Shown here: positions 6,338 to 10,411 of the stretch, piece by piece
Numbering within the stretch: the first letter of the stretch is position 1
Layout: every line of letters begins with the position of its first letter
From: Ectocarpus siliculosus
Taxonomy: Eukaryota; Sar; Phaeophyceae; Ectocarpales; Ectocarpaceae
Assembly (NCBI GenBank): GCA_000310025.1
Contig: FN649755.1
Span: 2,221,422-2,231,832, forward strand
Direction: 5' to 3'
DNA length: 10,411 bases
Made by a program: the position numbers and the translations under genes
Notes under the pieces: model-generated
The model's input: the letters and a program-made list of their open reading frames with translations, nothing else
Database searches by the model: none
Told to the model about the DNA's origin: nothing

Positions 6338-9300
6338 CTACGGGGGGGGGGGGGAGGAGGCGTGCGTGGACGGTTACAGGCAGGGGAGCGGGGGAAGAGT
6401 GCTCGGTTGTTGTGGAAGTATTTCCCCGCGCGGGGGGGGTCGATTGATGTTGTCATATTACGGCCGTGGTGGCTGGTTTCCGTACGAAATAATGTTTCGG
6501 GGTGCCGTAGGGATACATACCTCCAGTCGCTACTTGCAGGGCGGGGTCGTCGCCCGCTGCGCACCGTCCGGCATCGGAACAATGACACCGGCCTCAAAAA
6601 TAGGAGACGAGAATCTCGTAAAAAGGATTTTTTGGCACGGTTGCCTGAAGCAAGCTGCGTTGCCAACGCGCGCGGTTGTTATTTTAATTTTACCGATGTG
6701 TGTTTGCCGCATACAAAAAATGTTGTTGGGGGTGCCGTAGGGATGCCTCCAACTATGCATACGTTGGCAGGGGAGCGCGGAATGCCTTGTTGTCCTACTG
6801 CTGCGGTGGTGGATGGTTTCCGCACGAAAAAAGTTCTTGGACGGTGCGTTAGGGATGGACTTTTCTGCTACGGGTATACAGTGGCGGGCCCAGTATAGTG
6901 CAGGTAAAATATCTGGGCACGAGTATCCACTCCCATACATAAACCTATATAATCCCTGTTCTGAATAGTGCAGGTGCCCGGAATAGTGCAGGCAAAATCT
7001 CTGGACACACGCCTGCACTATAGAGGGCCCCCCACTGTACTATAAAAGTGGGTCTCGGAGAAGGTGTGTAGCTCAACCACCCGCCCGGTCGTGAAAAGCT
7101 GGGTGAACAAGGAAGGACCGCAGGTTCGTCATACAATACTCTAAATTGACTGCTAATATCATCCTCCACTCTTGCCTCTGGATAGAGTCCTGCACTCCCT
7201 TATCTGTGTATAGAGGCGAACCCATCGTGTCCCTCTATTAATAAGAAAAACAGAAGGTAGACAACGCTGTCCTCATTGTACCAACGAAACCAGAGAGTCT
7301 GTTTTGCTTGCCGGCAGTGCCGCGTTGCTCACCGAAAGGATCTCTGGTCGTAAGGATAACGACCCCGCTCTGTCTGTCATGATGGCCCAAACGAAACGAG
7401 AAAAGTCTGGGTTGCCGGAAGGGTATGCAGTGTTGCTCATCGAAAGGATCTCTGGTCTAAAGGATAACGGCCCTGCTCTGTCTGACATCGTGACCCAACA
7501 CGACACCAGAGAGTCTGTTTTGTCGGCAGTGTCGCGTTGCTCACCGAAAGGATCTCTGGTCTTAAGGATAACGGCCCCGCTCTGTCAGCCATCATGGCCC
7601 AACCGAAACCAGAGAGTCTGATTTGCTGGCAGTGTCGCGTTGCTCACCGTAAGGATCTCTGGTCTAGGGATGACGGCTCCGCTCCTCTTCGCTACCCGCA
7701 CCCGAGTGCCGTCCTCTAAAAACTTGTACGACACCTTCGTCGGAAACCTTGAAGCACATGATTGACAACGTAGAAAATAACAAGATGGGGCCGGCATTAT
7801 AAGTCATCGCCTTGGTTGCAGATAAACAAGCACACAGCAATGAAAAACAAATGCATTTATTCATCGCTTTGTTTGATGTCAAACAAACGTATAAAATCGC
7901 AAGAACACACACACAACAAGGCGGGATTGGAAAGGGAGACATGCATTTACAAGTTGCTTTGATTGATACCCTCACACTAGAATGTAGTCGATTATATAGT
8001 TTTGTCTTAGCCCCGATAAACGAAAAGGCGAAGCGCTTAAGACGGGCGGCGGGGGCGAATGTAGTCAATTAAATACCAGGTAGTTTGTCATAGCCCCGGT
8101 AACGAAGAGACGAAGCGCTTAAGACGGGCGGCGGGGGCGGAGGGGGACAAGCAACGCAAATGGGCGCCTTGTTTTGACACTTCAAGGCGTGAGAGAGACG
8201 GATCCTCTTCTTTTTTCGGCTCGAGCGACGAAAAAAATACAATAAAAGAAACGTACGAGCAACACCGTTTAGTGCCTGCAGAGAAGAGCACTTGAAGAAG
8301 AGAACTTGAAGAAGAGAACTCCAACATCAACTTCGTATCGAAACAAAAGAAGAGCTTGAGTACCATTCGTGAGCCCGCTTAATAACGCTCACAACAAAAC
8401 CCACATTGCTGGCATATTGTAGCCCTTGGCCTAGGAACTGAGAACCGCAGCCTCGGCAAAAAAAAACACAGACGATGAAGTGAGGGTTAAGCGCTAACTG
8501 CAAGTCATCAGACGCCTGCATTCGTCCCGCGACCCCTTGTCCTAGCATTGCACATGGTGTGGTTAACCCACGGTATTCTGTGCCGCCCCAAAACATGGCA
8601 AAAAAACATCTTCATCCCTTGCCCACGGAACGGGCGTGAACAGGGCAACAGAACCATGCGCTGCAGTGCGCACCGTACGCGGCAGGACTACCGTATACGA
8701 CACAAGATAACACACCCCCTGGACCGATTTCAAAGCTCGATTTATCAACAGCAGTAATAGTCGCAGCGCCGTCAACGGCGGCGCTGAAGCCGTCTCTTGG
8801 AGAGCTAGCTCTCCAAAAATGTATAGTGTGTCGTTTTTACATCCTCTTCGTCGTGGAGAAGTCGAGCTTTGAAAATCGGTCCAGGGTGTGTGTTATTCTT
8901 GTGTCGTGCACGCTAGGTATCGCATCACGTGCCCCGTGGTCGTGCAAGGGGGCTGAGATACTGAAAGAACACCCCGTCGAGACGACGGCAACAAACGCAA
9001 CAACAACCAAGCAGCAACCGCAACAACAACCAAACAGAAACCGCAACAACAACCAAACAGCAGCAGCAGCAACAACCAAGCAGCAGCAGCAGCAACAACC
9101 AAGCAGCAGCAGCAACAACCAAGCAGCAGCAGCAGCAACAACCAAGCAGCAGCAGCAGCAACAACCAAGCAGCAACAGAAACAACAACCAAGCAGCAACC
9201 GGAACAACAACCAAACAGCAACCGCAACAACAACCAAGCAGCAGCAGCAGCAACAACCAAGCAGCAACAGAAACAACAACCAAGCAGCAACCGGAACAAC

Positions 9301-10320
9301 AACCAAACAGCAACCGCAACAACAACCAAACAGAAACCGGAACAACAACCAAACAGCAACAGAAACAACAACCAAACAGAAACCGGAACAACAACTAAAC
9401 AGCAGCAGCAGCAGCAACGTGGCTGGTAAATACACGACAGACTGCCGTTGGGCCAAGCTGTGCTGCCTGTTAAAACAAATCCGAAAATTCTAGTGGCATG
9501 ACGCTACCAAGGAGAGACCCAAAACAGCTGACGACGCACTCACAAAAGCCTGCATCACTCAATGGGAACCAAGCCGTTTTGGCTCACAGAAACACGTACA
9601 CCCTCCTCCTCAAGCACGAGAACACTCACCCCGTCTCAGGACACACGAGGTTAACGTTGGTAACGTGGATCGCCGCTTCCCTCGTAACGGTAGTGCCTCT
9701 ACCCCCTCCCTCCGGCTTCTTGCTGTACTTGCGCTGCAGAAAAGGCGAGAAAGGTTGAGCGGGGGGATGGGGTTGAGATTAGAAGAACAAGCTCGCATCA
9801 GGTAGGGCGGTAGTGTGTGTGTGCTTCGTGCCGTCCTCTCGTACCTCCGCCCCTGCACACGCCTCTTTCTCTCTGTCTGTCTGTCTGTCTGTCTGCCTCT
9901 GTCTGTTTTGTCTGTCTGTCCTTCCGTCTCCCTGCCTGCTTGTCTGTTGATCTCTCTCGCGCTCTCCATCACTCTCTCTCTCTTTCTGTCTGTCTGTCAG
10001 TCTCTTTCTCCCACCCCCTAGAAGAATTCCCACCGACACTCACCCGCGATGCTCAAGAATGCCACGAGGTCTGACTCACAAAAAATATGCCGCTCGTAGT
10101 GCTGCGGGCGACTCTGCTACAGCAGTACTTCACAACCCGAGGGCGTTCATGGCCGCGGCGGCGTCGAGCAAATCGACGACACGAAGACGACGACTCTCGC
10201 TCTCACCATGTTGACCCCTTCCACGATGATGCGGTTTTGTTTTCGGATCACGGCCTGAACGATCCCGACCTCACCGGTGTGGTGCCCGTTCACCACGTGC
10301 ACCTTATCCCCTCGCAAGAT
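6224..10320 (-). CDS. MRPL24: mitochondrial ribosomal protein uL24 (MRPL24), four visible exons, 5' partial
   Basis: The product is a protein of the large mitochondrial ribosomal subunit that binds 23S-type rRNA early in assembly. The visible coding sequence joins 10320-10207, 9733-9630, 7747-7648 and 6337-6224 and gives 143 residues plus TGA. Residues about 2-38 are the KOW-type domain (RGDKVHVVNGHHTGEVG, then RKQNRIIVEGVNM). Residues about 55-72 (REAAIHVTNVNLVCPETG) and 80-95 (KFLEDGTRVRVAKRSG) are the typical uL24 continuation. The C-terminal AVIPRPEILT and RSNLTGPKDT segments match what I recall of plant and animal mitochondrial L24 and are absent from bacterial L24. Intron phases are consistent at each junction (0, 2, 0), and every donor is GTGAGN. 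Red-lineage plastids normally encode their own rpl24, so a mitochondrial product is the better inference. The initiator and transit peptide are outside the window. Family assignment is secure; the exact start of the first visible exon is less so. Confidence 0.93.
6378..6860. repeat. diverged direct repeats in the last uL24m intron
   Basis: GGCAGGGGAGCG occurs at about 6379 and 6767. GGTTTCCGyACGAAA occurs at about 6475 and 6816. GGGGTGCCGTAGGGAT occurs at about 6498 and 6729, with a weaker GGTGCGTTAGGGAT near 6842. The order of these blocks is preserved between the left copy (about 6378-6512) and the right copy (about 6729-6857), so this looks like an old segmental duplication that has lost and gained material. 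Confidence 0.6.
6892..7020. repeat. TAGTGCAGG direct repeats with a perfect 10-bp hairpin
   Basis: The block around 6892-6920 (ATAGTGCAGGTAAAATATCTGGG-like) recurs at 6981-7009 as AATAGTGCAGGCAAAATCTCTGG-like, with a further TAGTGCAGG at 6965-6973. TAGTGCAGGC at 6984-6993 is exactly complementary to GCCTGCACTA at 7011-7020, giving a 10-bp stem and a 17-nt loop. It lies inside the last intron of the uL24 gene, and no function is evident. Confidence 0.75.
7281..7700 (-). repeat. four-copy tandem repeat (103-108 bp) spanning an exon end and its 5' splice site
   Basis: The shared core, read on the minus strand, is CAGAGATCCTTwCG followed by rTGAGCAAC. The splice-site hexamers start 103, 104 and 108 bp apart, at 7642, 7539, 7435 and 7327 in plus coordinates. 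The copy nearest 7700 is the functional exon end and donor of the uL24 gene. The other three lie in the intron and carry the last 30 or so exon bases plus about 70 intron bases. Two keep GTGAGC, and one (7435-7440) has ATGAGC. Each unit also pairs ACCAGAGA with TCTCTGGT, which could form a stem. Confidence 0.92.
7648..7747 (-). CDS. MRPL24: uL24m exon ending in RPEILT
   Basis: The exon has one base completing the split Gly codon plus 33 codons, from FPTKVSYKFLEDG to AVIPRPEILT. Its acceptor is TTCAAG (7753-7748) in a T-rich context, and its donor is GTGAGC (7647-7642). If the donor is not used, translation runs about 20 codons further and stops at 7587-7585, so intron retention would give a truncated protein without the GPKDT segment. 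The last 30 or so bases of this exon and the start of its intron are repeated three more times downstream in the transcript. Confidence 0.92.
7868..7887. repeat. short inverted repeat TTTGTTTGA / TCAAACAAA
   Basis: Nine-base arms are separated by two bases inside a uL24 intron. It resembles a hairpin, but there is no T-run or gene end that would make it a terminator. Confidence 0.6.
7980..8138. repeat. tandem duplication of 77 and 82 bp
   Basis: Copies 7980-8056 and 8057-8138 both start GAATGTAGTC and end with an identical segment containing the palindrome AAGCGCTT and GACGGGCGGCGGGGGC. The middle differs by a short insertion. Intronic in uL24m, with no evident function. Confidence 0.85.
8283..8320. 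repeat. 14-bp tandem repeat GAAGAGAACTTGAA
   Basis: Two full copies (8283-8296, 8297-8310; one substitution) and a 10-bp partial copy lie inside a uL24 intron. Confidence 0.85.
8688..8916. mobile_element. foldback (MITE-like) element, copy 2, in uL24m intron
   Basis: Left arm 8688-8750 and right arm 8852-8916 are inverted repeats that agree at about 85% of positions with two single-base gaps. They share TCGAGCTTTG, ATCGGTCCAGGG, GTGTGTTAT and CTTGTGTCGT. The centre holds a hairpin CAGCGCCG/CGGCGCTG and a perfect 20-bp palindrome at 8797-8816. The layout and the GTGGA-n-TTTGAAAAT core match the element at 5315-5543. I saw no transposase and no clear target-site duplication, so mobility is inferred from structure alone. 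Confidence 0.65.
8797..8816. repeat. perfect 20-bp palindrome in the foldback loop
   Basis: TTGGAGAGCTAGCTCTCCAA is its own reverse complement. It follows a second small hairpin (CAGCGCCG at 8764-8771 with CGGCGCTG at 8778-8785). Both sit between the arms of the 8688-8916 element. Confidence 0.9.
8990..9416. repeat. CAG/CAA-rich minisatellite, 18 units of 20-23 bp
   Basis: Units begin ACCAA (the last one ACTAA) and alternate between CAGCAGCAGCAG, CAGCAACAGAAA, CAGCAACCGGAA and CAGCAACCGCAA fillings. Most are 23 bp, and one near 9118-9140 is shorter by one CAG. Units 7-10 (9141-9232) are repeated exactly as units 11-14 (9233-9324), a 92-bp higher-order duplication. A 23-bp period is not a codon multiple. 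The long Gln/Asn/Thr/Ser-rich open frames on both strands therefore arise only because the repeat lacks stops. It sits in a uL24 intron. Confidence 0.95.
9630..9733 (-). CDS. MRPL24: uL24m exon, central segment
   Basis: The exon has 34 codons plus two bases, from RKYSKKPEGGGRG through REAAIHVTNVNLVCPETG, where the last Gly codon is split. The acceptor is excellent (a T/C-rich run ending in TTCTGCAG, 9741-9734), and the donor is GTGAGT (9629-9624). Phase 0 in and phase 2 out agree with both neighbours. The basic stretch after the KOW domain is the region that follows GVNM in other uL24 proteins. Confidence 0.93.
9860..10015. repeat. TCTG/TC-rich imperfect microsatellite
   Basis: Runs of (TCTG) near 9873-9896 and 9985-10000 are embedded in an almost purely C/T-plus-G stretch on the plus strand. 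It fills most of the 473-nt uL24 intron (9734-10206). On the transcribed strand this is a GACA/purine-rich tract, so it cannot serve as that gene's polypyrimidine tract. Confidence 0.85.
10207..10320 (-). CDS. MRPL24: uL24m exon with KOW domain (first visible exon)
   Basis: This exon supplies 38 codons from ATC TTG CGA to GTC AAC ATG, followed by the donor GTGAGA at 10206-10201. It holds the rRNA-binding KOW core and the RKQNRIIVEGVNM strand that is nearly invariant in the family. The acceptor CAG at 10323-10321 lies behind a long C-rich tract on the coding strand. The upstream frame stays open for a few codons, but no other AG fits well, so this acceptor is preferred. Phase at both ends is 0. 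Confidence 0.85.
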
Positions 10321-10345
10321 CTGGGAGTCAAACGGACATCCGCAG

Positions 10346-10405
10346 GGGGGGTCGGAGGAGGAGGAGGGGGGGGGGGGGGGGGGGGGGAAAAAAAAGGGGG
10401 GGGGG
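10346..10405. repeat. poly-G/purine tract next to the uL24m acceptor
   Basis: It contains GGAGGAGGAGGA, then 22 G (10366-10387), 8 A and 10 G. On the uL24 coding strand this is a C/T tract about 25-85 nt upstream of the acceptor CAG (10323-10321), consistent with a polypyrimidine tract. Exact run lengths at the window edge may include sequencing error. Confidence 0.8.
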
Positions 10406-10411
10406 TTTAAA

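Larger units (their letters stand above)
7748..9629 (-). other. MRPL24: long repeat-rich intron of uL24m
   Basis: This 1,882-nt intron runs from the donor GTGAGT to the acceptor TTCAAG. It contains, from high to low coordinate, the 23-bp minisatellite, a foldback element, a short GAAGAGAACTTGAA repeat and a 77-82-bp duplication. I found no convincing nested gene or structured RNA. Confidence 0.85.

Noticed and set aside
6038-6898. 286-codon plus-strand frame with N-terminal repeats
   Set aside because: It runs antisense through the real terminal exon of uL24m and then through intronic repeats. Nothing resembling a known domain appears.
7281-7700. CRISPR array
   Set aside because: The four units are similar along their entire length with no unique spacers, the repeats exceed 100 bp, and the context is eukaryotic.
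7585-7797. 70-codon minus frame ending at 7585 taken as a complete small gene
   Set aside because: Its middle is the RPEILT exon of uL24m. The frame before 7747 is intron, and the tail after 7648 is intron read through the donor.
8826-9398. Long Gln/Asn/Thr-rich open frame on the plus strand, and hydrophobic Leu/Cys/Val frames on the minus strand
   Set aside because: All three frames on both strands are open because the 23-bp repeat lacks stop triplets. The period is not a codon multiple, and the region is inside a uL24m intron.

Overview
The window reads as nuclear DNA of an intron-rich eukaryote, most likely a brown alga (Ectocarpus-like). The clues are short exons of 100-115 nt, introns of a few hundred to about 1,900 nt with GTGAGN donors and C/T-rich acceptors, C/G-ending codons inside exons, and abundant microsatellites, minisatellites and small inverted-repeat elements. 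The lineage is an inference. There is no bacterial-style gene layout, and I saw no rRNA, tRNA or CRISPR array.

The one secure gene is on the minus strand and occupies the right 40% of the window. It is a nuclear gene for mitochondrial ribosomal protein uL24 (MRPL24 type). I assembled four phase-consistent exons: 10320-10207, 9733-9630, 7747-7648 and 6337-6224 (stop at 6226-6224). They encode 143 residues covering the KOW domain, the following beta-rich segment and the mitochondrial-type C-terminus with the IPRPEIL and GPKDT motifs. The 5' end (initiator and targeting peptide) lies beyond base 10411. Its introns hold most of the structured repeats: TCTG-rich sequence (9860-10015), an 18-unit 23-bp CAG/CAA minisatellite (8990-9416), a 229-bp foldback element (8688-8916), a 77-82-bp tandem duplication (7980-8138), and a four-copy repeat of 103-108 bp (7281-7700) that has duplicated the 5' splice site of exon 3.

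On the plus strand, 2419-4578 holds a weaker, newly assembled gene model of four exons (about 2419-2689, 3266-3392, 3604-3718, 4522-4578). Phases agree at every junction, a stop occurs at 4576-4578, and an AATAAA hexamer follows at 4686-4691. I do not recognise the protein. If real, it converges on the uL24 gene, and 4579-6223 is the shared 3' flank. That flank contains a second foldback element (5315-5543) and a roughly 90-bp tandem duplication (5950-6219).

The left 2.4 kb is mostly simple repeat and low-complexity sequence: a GCN tract (about 115-163), a CA run, a 22-bp minisatellite (411-600), and a Gly/Asn-rich open stretch (950-1617) that may be an exon but is open on both strands. No exotic multi-gene system is visible. 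The most interesting signals are the splice-site-duplicating intronic repeat and the paired foldback elements.
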